Below, in pieces: positions 54,552 through 62,515 of a stretch of 64,000 nt of DNA. The translations under genes were made by a program, and so were the position numbers. The notes under the pieces are model-generated. The model made no database searches. It saw only the letters and a list, made by a program, of their open reading frames with translations, and was not told the DNA's origin. How positions within the stretch are numbered: position 1 is the first letter of the stretch; each line of letters begins with the position of its first letter. This stretch comes from Chryseobacterium vrystaatense (GTDB taxonomy: Bacteria > Bacteroidota > Bacteroidia > Flavobacteriales > Weeksellaceae), in the NCBI RefSeq assembly GCF_000737765.1, contig NZ_JPRI01000008.1:1-64000 (forward strand), read 5' to 3'.

Positions 54552-54725
54552 TTATACCAAATTCTTGTAAATATAGCCATATATAAAAAAGCCCATTGTA
54601 GTAAACACAACCGTTAATTCGGCAATTTTAATAAGAGGTTTTTCATCTACTGGCTCATACGCTGAGTTTAATTTATCAGCTATAGTTACAAATTGTTCTT
54701 TAAGTTTTTCTTTATTAAATCTCAT
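54552..54725 (-). CDS. 57-residue single-pass membrane protein
   Basis: This is a small gene with a polar N-terminal half (MRFNKEKLKEQFVTIADKL) and one C-terminal helix (LTVVFTTMGFFIYGYIY). It starts about 90 bases after the PAAR-like gene on the same strand. It is probably real by codon pattern and position; the function is unknown and immunity is possible. Confidence 0.55.
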   Translation of the reverse strand: MRFNKEKLKEQFVTIADKLNSAYEPVDEKPLIKIAELTVVFTTMGFFIYGYIYKNLV

Positions 54726-54811
54726 GATTAATTTTTTAGGTAGTTGTTAAATAAAAAACCTCTATCAACAGAGATAAAGGTTTGTATTCCAGATTTTTAT
54801 TATTTACAATA

Positions 54812-55141
54812 TTATTCTTCTACAAAATTCTGTGCTGACTTCACAACTGATATTTGTCCTCCGACAGAGCACTGACATGTAGAGCTGTCTAATAGCTCCT
54901 TTTTGTCCTCAATTTTAAAATCAGAGGTGTTGTCCCATTTAATAGGTGCGGGCGTACAGGAAGACCTTAAAACACTGCACATTCCAAACGGTTTGATGTT
55001 AGTGTTAGGCTGTTTGTCCTCTTCTGTAGCCTGTAGCTTTCCATCAATACTCATAAAAGATTGACTTGTTACTGTGAGTGGAGTTGGTGAAGTTCCTTTA
55101 TCACATTTTAGCTGGGTAGTATCTGTGATATGCTGAGACAT
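54812..55141 (-). CDS. DUF4280 PAAR-like type VI spike-tip protein
   Basis: The protein has 109 residues. The order of Cys- and Pro-containing segments matches PAAR-like DUF4280: an N-terminal LKCDKG, then NTNIKPFGMCSVLRSSCTPAP and near the end STCQCSVGGQISV. Such proteins cap the VgrG spike. It overlaps the start of the previous gene by one base, and the locus order VgrG, cargo, small secreted protein, PAAR-like is typical for effector delivery. Confidence 0.75.
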   Translation of the reverse strand: MSQHITDTTQLKCDKGTSPTPLTVTSQSFMSIDGKLQATEEDKQPNTNIKPFGMCSVLRSSCTPAPIKWDNTSDFKIEDKKELLDSSTCQCSVGGQISVVKSAQNFVEE

Positions 55142-55572
55142 TATTTCTCAAGATTTAAAATTCCTTTTTCAAGAGAAGTTGACATTTTAGCTTTATAAAT
55201 CAATTTTTCTCTATTATAGATTGTGATATTCTTCGTCATTGTTGAAATTGTAATGTCCTGTATTTTATCACCATTAAGAAAGAATTCAATTTTTTTATTA
55301 AAATGTGATAGCAAAGCTCTCTCAGGCAAATAGCTTTTTTTTGATTTTAAAAGGGTATTAAGTAAAACTATTTGTTTTCCTGTCAATTTTTTACTATTCA
55401 GTAGCTGAATAGAGTTACTTTCATTAGTATCATTGACTGTAGATGTTTCCTTATCATAGTAGGAATAATTCCTTATAACTATGCTATCTACTTTTCCAAT
55501 ATAAATATGTTTTATTTGCCCATTTATTAAAATGTTTAATAATATAACAAAAACTAAGATTATTTTTTTCAT
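55141..55572 (-). CDS. Small exported protein, possible immunity protein
   Basis: The protein has 143 residues with a signal peptide (IILVFVILLNILINGQ). The mature part is beta/alpha-mixed with Lys/Ser-rich stretches (LLNTLLKSKKSYLPERAL). No family was recognised. It lies 11 bases after the putative cargo gene, as periplasmic immunity genes usually do. Confidence 0.6.
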   Translation of the reverse strand: MKKIILVFVILLNILINGQIKHIYIGKVDSIVIRNYSYYDKETSTVNDTNESNSIQLLNSKKLTGKQIVLLNTLLKSKKSYLPERALLSHFNKKIEFFLNGDKIQDITISTMTKNITIYNREKLIYKAKMSTSLEKGILNLEK

Positions 55573-55583
55573 TTTCTTAACTA

Positions 55584-56657
55584 TTAGATTGCTTCTAAAC
55601 TTTGAACGGTTGACTCATCATAGACACCGTAATTTCCATCTTCAATTTTAACATCTAAATGCTTTTTATAAAATGTTACATTTGCCATTGTACTTGGTGC
55701 AATATGAAATGTTGGGTCTATATTGGCATAAGTTGCTGGTAATGCAGATATAACTTTAATACCAATCTTTTTTGCAATTACTCCTGCATACACACTAAGA
55801 TAGTTATATGCTAGTATTTTCTTTATTTCTAAAAATGTTAGTTTTATTGAATCATTTACTTTATGTGTTGTACCTAATATACCATTGATTTGAGGAGTTA
55901 AATCAACAGGTAACGAACCACTAGGATGATAATAAAATGTATTAGGTACAAAACTAAAAATAGTAGAATCAGGTATTGTTTTAGTAGTACTATACTGTTT
56001 GTTATTCCTAAACTTTGAAAAAAGAGCATTTGTTGCAACAGGAAAGCTACATCCCCAAATTTTCATAAAGCCAGAACTTGTAAATGCATTTTTAAAATTT
56101 GTAACATTAATCGTCCCTGAAGTAAAGTCAGCTTTTCTCATATCACAATCTCCACCACCACTATCTGTATTTACTAAAATTGGACCATTCCAATACGCAT
56201 GAGAAAAGACATGAACTTCCTGTAATGTATTAGGGTTATTTGTTCCTATATCTTCAATCAATTTATAGACATCAGTTTTTGAAATTATCTTTTTACTATT
56301 GTTCTCAAATCGAATACTATTATTAGCTCTCACATAGTCACTATTGATTACTTTATCAAATGTTAGTGTGCTTTTCTTAGGCGATGAGTTTGCAAAGTAT
56401 TCAGTTTTAGTAATAGTTCCTGCTAAAATATTTACATCATAAATAATAAAATCATTTCCTTTTTGGCTCTGAATGATTTTCTTCACATAGCTTTGAACAT
56501 ATTTATCAAAAGAGCCTGAAAGCTGATAATTGTTATGGTCATCAGGATAAAATAGTCCAGAAACCAATATGTACTGCTTGAATGGAGCGATATTTACTTT
56601 CAAATGTTGGAAGTTAACACTTCCGCTTATACCTGTTATTGTTACTGTTCCAGACAT
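55584..56657 (-). CDS. Putative type VI cargo effector of unknown function
   Basis: The protein has 357 residues with no signal peptide. It begins MSGTVTITGISGSVNFQ and later has EVHVFSHAYWNGPILVNT and GGGDCDMRK, an alpha/beta-like block that could carry a catalytic His/Asp/Cys, and FMKIWGCSFPVATNALFS. I do not recognise a family. It begins 5 bases after vgrG, with a possible immunity gene behind it. Confidence 0.6.
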   Translation of the reverse strand: MSGTVTITGISGSVNFQHLKVNIAPFKQYILVSGLFYPDDHNNYQLSGSFDKYVQSYVKKIIQSQKGNDFIIYDVNILAGTITKTEYFANSSPKKSTLTFDKVINSDYVRANNSIRFENNSKKIISKTDVYKLIEDIGTNNPNTLQEVHVFSHAYWNGPILVNTDSGGGDCDMRKADFTSGTINVTNFKNAFTSSGFMKIWGCSFPVATNALFSKFRNNKQYSTTKTIPDSTIFSFVPNTFYYHPSGSLPVDLTPQINGILGTTHKVNDSIKLTFLEIKKILAYNYLSVYAGVIAKKIGIKVISALPATYANIDPTFHIAPSTMANVTFYKKHLDVKIEDGNYGVYDESTVQSLEAI

Positions 56658-56662
56658 AATAA

Positions 56663-58885
56663 TTATATATTAGTTTCGTTTGTATATTCTTTTTCTTTCT
56701 TTTTTATCTCCACCTTTTCTTTTAACTCTGCAAAACCTTCTTTATTTACAGTTCCTGAATAAATTACTTTCTTTTTCTCATTATTATAATCATGTTCAAC
56801 ATCAACATCAATAGTTTCTCCTTCATCATAATTTCGAGTATATACCAAAATACTTATCTTTTCTCCAATAAAAGCTGTGTCAATAATCTCTTTCATATCA
56901 CCATCCATCCATTGTGCACTGACTATTTGTTTTTCTTTCGTATAATCAAACTCTCCATTTTGAGGAAGTTTATTCATTTGTGGAGCTTTGTACTCAATTT
57001 TATCTTTTGCAGTCAATAATGAGTTAGCTCCATATACATGCATTCTGTCTTTTGCTCCAAATTCTGTCTGTCCATCGGTATAGCCAATGAATTTTTCTTT
57101 ACCATAGAGGTCTAGGTGGGCTTTTGCTGATATTTCAGTATTAGTACCAGCATTTATAATAGTCTTCTTACCACTGTCTTGGCTTATCTCTTGTCTGGCA
57201 ATAATCTTGATATTTTGACCAACATTGGTATCCATATTCTTTCCTGCTTTGGTTTCAATATTCTCTTCAATATCAAACTTTAGGTTCTTGGATTTTATAG
57301 TAATGGTTTCAGGAGCAGTGATATTAATGTTGCTTCCCTCTGTATCAAATCTCAATTCATTGCCACTTTTATCGGTCAATAAAATGCTTTCATCTTCTGT
57401 GAATATTAACCTATGCCCACTTCTTGTTTGTAAAGATTTTACGCGGTTATCCATGCCACCTCCTAAACCTACACCTCCGTGAAACATTCCACCCATTGCA
57501 AAAGGAAAATCAGGATTGTGATATTCAAAGCCAACCATTACCTGATCTCCGATTTCAGGAACTGCAACAAATCCTCTGTTCTGGCTTATTGTATCTGTTC
57601 CTCCTGCATCGGGGCTCATCATTCGGATAAAATGGGTAGTATCATTTAACTGCCAATCAAACTGCACCTGTATTCTTCCCTGATTCAAGGGATCTGCATT
57701 AGAAATGACTGTTGCTACCTGCGGTTCTGCCTTAGGCATTACAAAATCAGGCTTAGGCATAAATCCAGTCCCTTCAGCTATTGCTTCAAAACTTCCCGTA
57801 TAGTAACCTCGTGCATCCACTTCATGGCTTACCTCTGTCATCATCAATGTCGTGAAATGGGAAGTTTGGTTACTGTCCTGATTTCTCATGTCTATATCTG
57901 CTATACTGCCTACAAACAGAAAAGGAACTGTTGTATTTCCAGACACAGTAAAAACCTCTACAGCCTTACTTCCTCTAGCGCTTTTTTGAGAATCATCCAC
58001 ATCAAGAAACATATTTGCATTGATAGGGGTAGGAGTCAGTGACCTTGTTTTAAAAATATTATGATTCAGTTCATAGGCTTTGGCTGGTAAATTCCCTAAG
58101 TGCTTAATGTCATCATTAGAACCCAACATTTTTGCATGGCTACTGCTATTATAACCAAAGTATTCAGGTTTAGTGTGAACAGCTTTTAACTCTACCTGTA
58201 CATCTGTAATATTACTTCCGTAAACAAGTTGGATAGGCTTTTCAGGTGATGGAAGTTTTCCAAAATGTAAGATATACCCATCATAATAAAATTGCTCTCC
58301 ATAGGCTTCTGCTAGTCTTGCAAGATAATTATAATGTGTTTCGCAATATTGCGAACTGTAATTAATATAACTTTTATTTTGAGTCTCTACTCTGAAATCA
58401 AATTTACTCGTTCCTAATGCTTCTTTAATAATATTATCTGCAATGATAGCCGTATTTACAGATTGACTCCCTCCAAAGCTCTGAGTATGTGGAGCTGAAT
58501 CCATCAAAATTGTTGGACTATATCCTTTCAGAACAATATTACCAAGACTCATTTGTTCCTGGCTAAATGCAATCTTTGTAATGACTCCTACAAAAGTTCT
58601 TTCGGGGCTTTCATTTTCAAAGTCTTTATATTTGAAAGTTACTGTAATTCGTTTTCCTAAAAACTGTCTGGCTTCTTCAAGGTTATGATTCTGTACCTCA
58701 TCTAAAGAATCATGAGCTAGAGTCAGTTCAAAATTATGGTGTGTTCTGGAACTTTGCTGTAAACGAAAGTGTTTAAAATGGCTGATAGATTTCCCTTCAA
58801 CCACAATGTCAAGTTTAACCACACGGTTAATGCCTGCAATATGGTTCTCTGAAATCTTTTCAGAATTGGAAATATTCTTTCTCAT
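56663..58885 (-). CDS. vgrG: Type VI secretion spike protein VgrG
   Basis: The protein has 740 residues from ATG 58885; the longer frame to 58966 adds a non-conserved lead. An N-terminal gp27-like part (VVKLDIVVEGKSISHFKHF, TVTFKYKDFENE) precedes the gp5-type OB fold (NADPLNQGRIQVQFDWQ, GDQVMVGFEYHNPDFPFAMG). A beta-helix needle follows (LRFDTEGSNINITAPETITI, and so on). About 80 extra residues after the needle (KEKQIVSAQWMDGD onward) may hold or deliver cargo. It is the first gene of the minus-strand locus. Confidence 0.9.
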   Translation of the reverse strand: MRKNISNSEKISENHIAGINRVVKLDIVVEGKSISHFKHFRLQQSSRTHHNFELTLAHDSLDEVQNHNLEEARQFLGKRITVTFKYKDFENESPERTFVGVITKIAFSQEQMSLGNIVLKGYSPTILMDSAPHTQSFGGSQSVNTAIIADNIIKEALGTSKFDFRVETQNKSYINYSSQYCETHYNYLARLAEAYGEQFYYDGYILHFGKLPSPEKPIQLVYGSNITDVQVELKAVHTKPEYFGYNSSSHAKMLGSNDDIKHLGNLPAKAYELNHNIFKTRSLTPTPINANMFLDVDDSQKSARGSKAVEVFTVSGNTTVPFLFVGSIADIDMRNQDSNQTSHFTTLMMTEVSHEVDARGYYTGSFEAIAEGTGFMPKPDFVMPKAEPQVATVISNADPLNQGRIQVQFDWQLNDTTHFIRMMSPDAGGTDTISQNRGFVAVPEIGDQVMVGFEYHNPDFPFAMGGMFHGGVGLGGGMDNRVKSLQTRSGHRLIFTEDESILLTDKSGNELRFDTEGSNINITAPETITIKSKNLKFDIEENIETKAGKNMDTNVGQNIKIIARQEISQDSGKKTIINAGTNTEISAKAHLDLYGKEKFIGYTDGQTEFGAKDRMHVYGANSLLTAKDKIEYKAPQMNKLPQNGEFDYTKEKQIVSAQWMDGDMKEIIDTAFIGEKISILVYTRNYDEGETIDVDVEHDYNNEKKKVIYSGTVNKEGFAELKEKVEIKKKEKEYTNETNI

Positions 58886-59405
58886 TAATACTGTGGTATT
58901 TGTGTTTATATCACTAAATATAGATAAATAAATAGTACCACATAAATAAATCTTGAAAAAATTCAAAAAGTGTAGTAAAACTACGATTGATTAAAAAAGT
59001 TTGAGGAAGTTAGATAGGTTTTTGGGGCGAGTTTTAAAACAGATTTGGTGTAATAATGATGAGTGTATTAAAATAGCTTAAAATAGGAATGATTGGCTTT
59101 ACAAGTCAGTCTTTTTCAAAATAACTATCTAGGTTAATATCTTATTTAAAAAATTCAAATACAGTTTCAGTCATATTTTGGAATTACTATATTTAGTATC
59201 GAAAAATTACAATAAGCCAAAAGAGAAAGAAATACTAGAACCTTAATGGGATTTCAAACCAAGCTTAAATGTCGATGAAATCTCTGATAGAGCACTTTTA
59301 GACTGTCTGTTTCAGGTGGACTAGGGATTTTACATCAAAAAATTCAAACCATAAAATGTCAGGCTGTAAAAGTTTGATATATAGGGTTTTATGCGTAAAA
59401 AAAAA
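58886..59405. other. Gap with no recognised gene
   Basis: The stretch is A+T-rich. It contains a block AAAATAGGAATGATTGGCTT (59082-59101) similar to AAAATCAAAATGATTGGCTT at 53931-53950, the terminator region at the other end of the cargo locus. No gene or promoter is convincing. Confidence 0.5.
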
Positions 59406-59430
59406 GAGACAACTATCAAATAGTTGTCTC
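59406..59430 (-). terminator. Terminator for the HTH repressor gene
   Basis: GAGACAACTAT and ATAGTTGTCTC form an 11-bp perfect stem with loop CAA. On the minus strand a run of T follows, so it ends the gene at 59505. Confidence 0.85.
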
Positions 59431-59504
59431 CTTAAGTGACCTCGACAGAATTAATTTCATTGTTGTTTATCAGTTAGTTAGGTTTTTATTTTGACAAATT
59501 TGTG

Positions 59505-59819
59505 TCAAATCTTCGTTTTATTTAAAATTTTTTTAATCTCTTTTAGGCTTTTTTCTAATTCTATTATTCTTTCTGAGTCCGGATTCTTCGGACCTTTTTC
59601 ATTTAGAAAAGCCACATCCACATTTTTATTGACAAGCGCATTGATATCTATTTCCGGATAATTTTCATTTAATGCCTCAAAGAAATCCTGAGAAAATCTG
59701 TTTCTACCGGCAAGCATTGCAGATAAAGTCACTCTCGATATGCTTAGTTTTTCAGCAAAATCTTTCACAGTAATGTCATTGATTCTTAAATAATGATAAA
59801 TTTTCTCGCTGATTGTCAT
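59505..59819 (-). CDS. Phage-style HTH repressor
   Basis: The protein has 104 residues. An N-terminal XRE HTH (VKDFAEKLSISRVTLSAMLA, about residues 18-37) is followed by a C-terminal coiled-coil-like tail (ERIIELEKSLKEIKKIL). It is transcribed away from the small-gene set at 59920, with an inverted repeat and promoter between them, which is the layout of a phage lysogeny switch. Confidence 0.85.
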   Translation of the reverse strand: MTISEKIYHYLRINDITVKDFAEKLSISRVTLSAMLAGRNRFSQDFFEALNENYPEIDINALVNKNVDVAFLNEKGPKNPDSERIIELEKSLKEIKKILNKTKI

Positions 59820-59850
59820 TTAGTTATGTTATTTAATTAAAAATATTTAC

Positions 59851-59888
59851 GTTACCTATTGTATCATAAGATATAATAGGTAACTTTG
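59851..59888 (+). promoter_or_regulatory. Operator and promoter between repressor and small-gene set
   Basis: The 10-bp perfect inverted repeat GTTACCTATT / AATAGGTAAC (59851-59860, 59875-59884) overlaps a Bacteroidota promoter: TTG at 59859-59861, a 19-base spacer, then TAACTTTG (59881-59888, TAnnTTTG). A repressor bound here would block transcription of the gene at 59920. Confidence 0.75.
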
Positions 59889-59919
59889 TCACATTAAGTA
59901 ACGAAGTGTCACAAAAGTA

Positions 59920-60141
59920 ATGAAAAGTAACAAGCCAAAAAAAATTGATTTCAATATTGCAAAATCATTTGAAGTCATTGATAATTATCTTCCTAAAAGA
60001 TATGTAGATAAAGTGTTAAAGATTGTACCAGGTGTTACTGCCGGTGCAATTAGACAGGTAAAAAGTCGAAAATCTGGAGATGTTAAAATAATTGCTGCAC
60101 TTCAACAAGTTGCTGAAGAAACAAAATCAATTTTAAAATAA
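59920..60141 (+). CDS. Small basic protein, possible Cro-like regulator
   Basis: The protein has 73 residues, rich in Lys. The segment YVDKVLKIVPGVTAGAIRQV looks like helix-turn-helix, followed by KIIAALQQVAEETKSIL. It lies first after the divergent operator, where Cro-like proteins sit in phage switches. The family is not certain. Confidence 0.65.
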   Translation: MKSNKPKKIDFNIAKSFEVIDNYLPKRYVDKVLKIVPGVTAGAIRQVKSRKSGDVKIIAALQQVAEETKSILK

Positions 60142-60148
60142 ATATAAA

Positions 60149-60706
60149 ATGACTTCAACTAGGTTATATGCAGGGATGCGTGACGGCTCCTTAGAGCTCT
60201 TCTATATAAAGGAAGAAGAAAGGCTTTTTGCTATTATAGGAGGCAGAGTTTTAGACTATAAAGAACTTCCTTCTGAAGAAACAAGATTTTTAGATCATAT
60301 TATTGACTCTGAACCTGAGACAAAACTAATTCTAGAGGGATGGTTTCCTTCTCGAAAAGAACAAAAAAGGAAGTTGGCAGAATGTCGCTTTGGTGGATTA
60401 AACTTTACACCTGATTATGAGGATGGTGTTTTCGCTGCTGATTCTTTTGATTGTCCATTAAAAAACAAGTGTTTAGGCTTTGGGAAAGTATGTAAAAGCA
60501 TTGAGTATAAGGGTATCCCTTTGGACTCATTTGATGAAAAAGCAATTAGTCTTTTAATTTCAGCAAAAAAAAATACTGTAATAGCGGAGGAACTAGAAAT
60601 ACCCTTGGGTTCTTTTGAGGTGTACCGAACTAAATTATATAATTCACTTAGAATTTCAACGAAACAAGAACTGGCCAGCGTAGCGTTTATTTTGGGCTTG
60701 ATCTAA
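60149..60706 (+). CDS. LuxR-type HTH protein with a Cys cluster
   Basis: The protein has 185 residues. The C-terminal ~55 residues are a LuxR/GerE HTH (AISLLISAKKNTVIAEELEI, then GSFEVYRTKLYNSL). In the middle, CPLKNKCLGFGKVC could bind a metal. No receiver or autoinducer domain is visible. It begins 7 bases after the previous gene and ends before a terminator, and may be an activator within the small-gene module. Confidence 0.7.
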   Translation: MTSTRLYAGMRDGSLELFYIKEEERLFAIIGGRVLDYKELPSEETRFLDHIIDSEPETKLILEGWFPSRKEQKRKLAECRFGGLNFTPDYEDGVFAADSFDCPLKNKCLGFGKVCKSIEYKGIPLDSFDEKAISLLISAKKNTVIAEELEIPLGSFEVYRTKLYNSLRISTKQELASVAFILGLI

Positions 60707-60720
60707 TCTTTTAACCTGTG

Positions 60721-60741
60721 CCCCGTTTAGGCGGGGTTTTT
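60721..60741 (+). terminator. Terminator hairpin
   Basis: CCCCG and CGGGG pair around TTTAGG, followed by TTTTT. It lies 14 bases after the LuxR-type gene and 8 bases before the next start. Confidence 0.75.
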
Positions 60742-60748
60742 ATAAAGC

Positions 60749-60949
60749 ATGATAACAAAAACTATTATAGCAAAGCTTGATGAAAATGGCACAATTAAGC
60801 AAATCCGTGCTATTAAAAGCGAAGATGAGCTGTATGCTTTTTCAAGAAAATTGAGAATGTATTTTGATTTCGGATTAATCATTATTTCCCCCGATATCCG
60901 AGATGAAATGAATGATAAGTTAGATAAAATATATAGAAGTTTAGATTAA
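60749..60949 (+). CDS. Small hypothetical protein
   Basis: The protein has 66 residues of alpha/beta character (IIAKLDENGTIKQIRAIKSE, then FDFGLIIISPDIRDEM). No family was recognised. It is set between two terminator hairpins in the small-gene module. Confidence 0.55.
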   Translation: MITKTIIAKLDENGTIKQIRAIKSEDELYAFSRKLRMYFDFGLIIISPDIRDEMNDKLDKIYRSLD

Positions 60950-60985
60950 CTCATGTTTAATTGAGTTTCATGGCGATTAGTTTTT

Positions 60986-61014
60986 ACCCGGCCGGCGATG
61001 GTTGGCTGGGTTTT
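60986..61014 (+). terminator. Terminator hairpin
   Basis: ACCCGGCC and GGCTGGGT form an 8-bp stem (one G/T pair) around a 10-base loop, followed by TTT. Confidence 0.65.
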
Positions 61015-61040
61015 CTTTAAAAATTAAAAATTACTGTATT

Positions 61041-61277
61041 ATGAATAATGATATCCAGGCATTTATCAAATCCTATAAAAATAAACCCTATAGAGATTTT
61101 TCCATTTCTGAATTGGTGACTAAGAGGGGGGACGTCTCATTTGATAAATTATTAAAAGAACACAACCACGAAATATGGAAAAAATGTAATTGTGGTAATG
61201 AGGAGGATCTTCGGCAGACTTGGCATTGTTCCTCTTGTGGGGCCGTCCTTTTTACTCCAAAACAAAGCGAAAAATAA
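61041..61277 (+). CDS. Small zinc-ribbon protein
   Basis: The protein has 78 residues from ATG 61041. Four Cys in CNCG ... CSSCG (KKCNCGNEEDLRQTWHCSSC) form a likely zinc ribbon; an extra Cys sits just before. The N-terminal part is helical. No family was recognised. It is 21 bases upstream of the next gene. Confidence 0.65.
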   Translation: MNNDIQAFIKSYKNKPYRDFSISELVTKRGDVSFDKLLKEHNHEIWKKCNCGNEEDLRQTWHCSSCGAVLFTPKQSEK

Positions 61278-61298
61278 ATAATAACAAAATAATACTAT

Positions 61299-61634
61299 AT
61301 GAAATACTTAACCATTGTTGCAAACGTCCGGGTTCCTTCAAGTGAAGTTGAGAGAAGCATTCAGGAATTATTGCTTCAAAACGATAGAAAGCTTTTAGAT
61401 GCTGGATCTGTTCAAACATTTAAGGAAAATTTAATAGCTCATATTAATTTCATTTGTCAAGAGAATAGACGTTGCAGACCACGTATTGTGAGCTGGTTTA
61501 GGTTTGGAGATTTAAACAGGGACTTTGGATTGAGTGGTGTCAGATCTATTAACTTCTCTTTATACGAAATAAAAGGAATTGCCGAGTTTAATCTGGATAA
61601 AAAGCAAGAAAATGACAAGCAAAAAACATCGTAA
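61299..61634 (+). CDS. Hypothetical protein of the small-gene module
   Basis: The protein has 111 residues, basic: LTIVANVRVPSSEVERSIQE, then FICQENRRCRPRIVSWFRFG. No family was recognised. Its last 23 bases overlap the next gene. Confidence 0.55.
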   Translation: MKYLTIVANVRVPSSEVERSIQELLLQNDRKLLDAGSVQTFKENLIAHINFICQENRRCRPRIVSWFRFGDLNRDFGLSGVRSINFSLYEIKGIAEFNLDKKQENDKQKTS

Positions 61635-61848
61635 AAATATAAAATTTAGATGGCAGTTTATAAGCGCTTTTAGGGATGGTGAAATTGCCGGACAAAGATT
61701 TATCAGCGCAATGGAAACAATAGAAGCATCAGCACGCTTTGCTATCTCTAAAATTCAAAAATTTAATACTGTATACCATGAATATAGACTCAATCAAATC
61801 AGAAACAGAAAAGCACTACAAATCAGAAGGTTTAGAGGTTCAATTTAG
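61612..61848 (+). CDS. Small basic protein
   Basis: The protein has 78 residues from ATG 61612, very rich in Arg/Lys: MTSKKHRKNIKFRWQFISAF, then ALQIRRFRGSI. It may bind nucleic acid. It overlaps the previous gene and the next frame, as in compact phage operons. Confidence 0.5.
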   Translation: MTSKKHRKNIKFRWQFISAFRDGEIAGQRFISAMETIEASARFAISKIQKFNTVYHEYRLNQIRNRKALQIRRFRGSI

Positions 61849-62095
61849 AGAAAAGGTTAATAATCTCAAATCTGATATTGTCCGGGCTTATACGATATAC
61901 CCTCATATATTTCTCTTTAGCTTTAGTAATTTCTGCAGGATCCGTAACCTGTTTTGCCTGATAACGACCAAGCTCAATGCGCGTATTTCCAAAATTAAGC
62001 CAGACCACAACCATGCCTTTTGGAGCAAAACCAAAAACCAGTGTAGAAAAACTGTCATAAGCTTTTCCTCCTCCAGATTCGAAACCTCTACCTAA
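61778..62095 (+). pseudogene. Truncated last gene of the module
   Basis: The frame starts MNIDSIKSETEKHYKSEGLE and reads like a real helical protein to about residue 32 (VNNLKSDIVRAY, near 61890). After that it translates the antisense of the DUF2931 gene and loses protein character. The original gene seems cut by the junction near 61870-61890. Confidence 0.55.
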
Positions 62096-62515
62096 TCTTC
62101 TATATTCCTTAGTTTCTCCTTGTTTATCTTCTTTCCTTGAATATGCCCGTTCCATATAATCCCTTATGGTATCAACAGGAAAATCAATATCCAGATGATA
62201 ATAAACATTTTCATAATCAGCATAATAAGTAATATCAGCACCTATAGGAGTTCCGTACTGCTCTGTCCATAATTTACCCGAATCCCCCCAACTTCCGGAA
62301 GAACTTCCATAAGGCAATCCTGCATGGGTTCCTTCTAATGTTTTTATCTTGTCAAATACAGGAGTGATCTGATATTTATTATCCGGATGAGATATTTCAA
62401 CATGAAAAGCCATTTTTTTATCGTTCATTTTTTGACATTGTGTTAAATGAATACAGAGTACAAAACATACAATATACTGTATTACTTGTTTTATTTTATA
62501 TTTCATATTATCCAT
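61832..62515 (-). CDS. DUF2931 lipoprotein with foreign C-terminus
   Basis: The protein has 227 residues. The signal peptide has a lipobox-like HLTQC (about residue 27). The body matches DUF2931: KLWTEQYGTPIGADITYYAD, GFAPKGMVVVWLNFGNTRIE, then LGRYQAK. At the C-terminus the last ~12 residues (IRFEIINLFSKLNL) are antisense to the last gene of the plus-strand module, so the natural end is lost. It overlaps the DUF2235 gene by 8 bases; such lipoproteins accompany type VI lipase effectors and may confer immunity. Confidence 0.75.
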   Translation of the reverse strand: MDNMKYKIKQVIQYIVCFVLCIHLTQCQKMNDKKMAFHVEISHPDNKYQITPVFDKIKTLEGTHAGLPYGSSSGSWGDSGKLWTEQYGTPIGADITYYADYENVYYHLDIDFPVDTIRDYMERAYSRKEDKQGETKEYRRLGRGFESGGGKAYDSFSTLVFGFAPKGMVVVWLNFGNTRIELGRYQAKQVTDPAEITKAKEKYMRVYRISPDNIRFEIINLFSKLNL

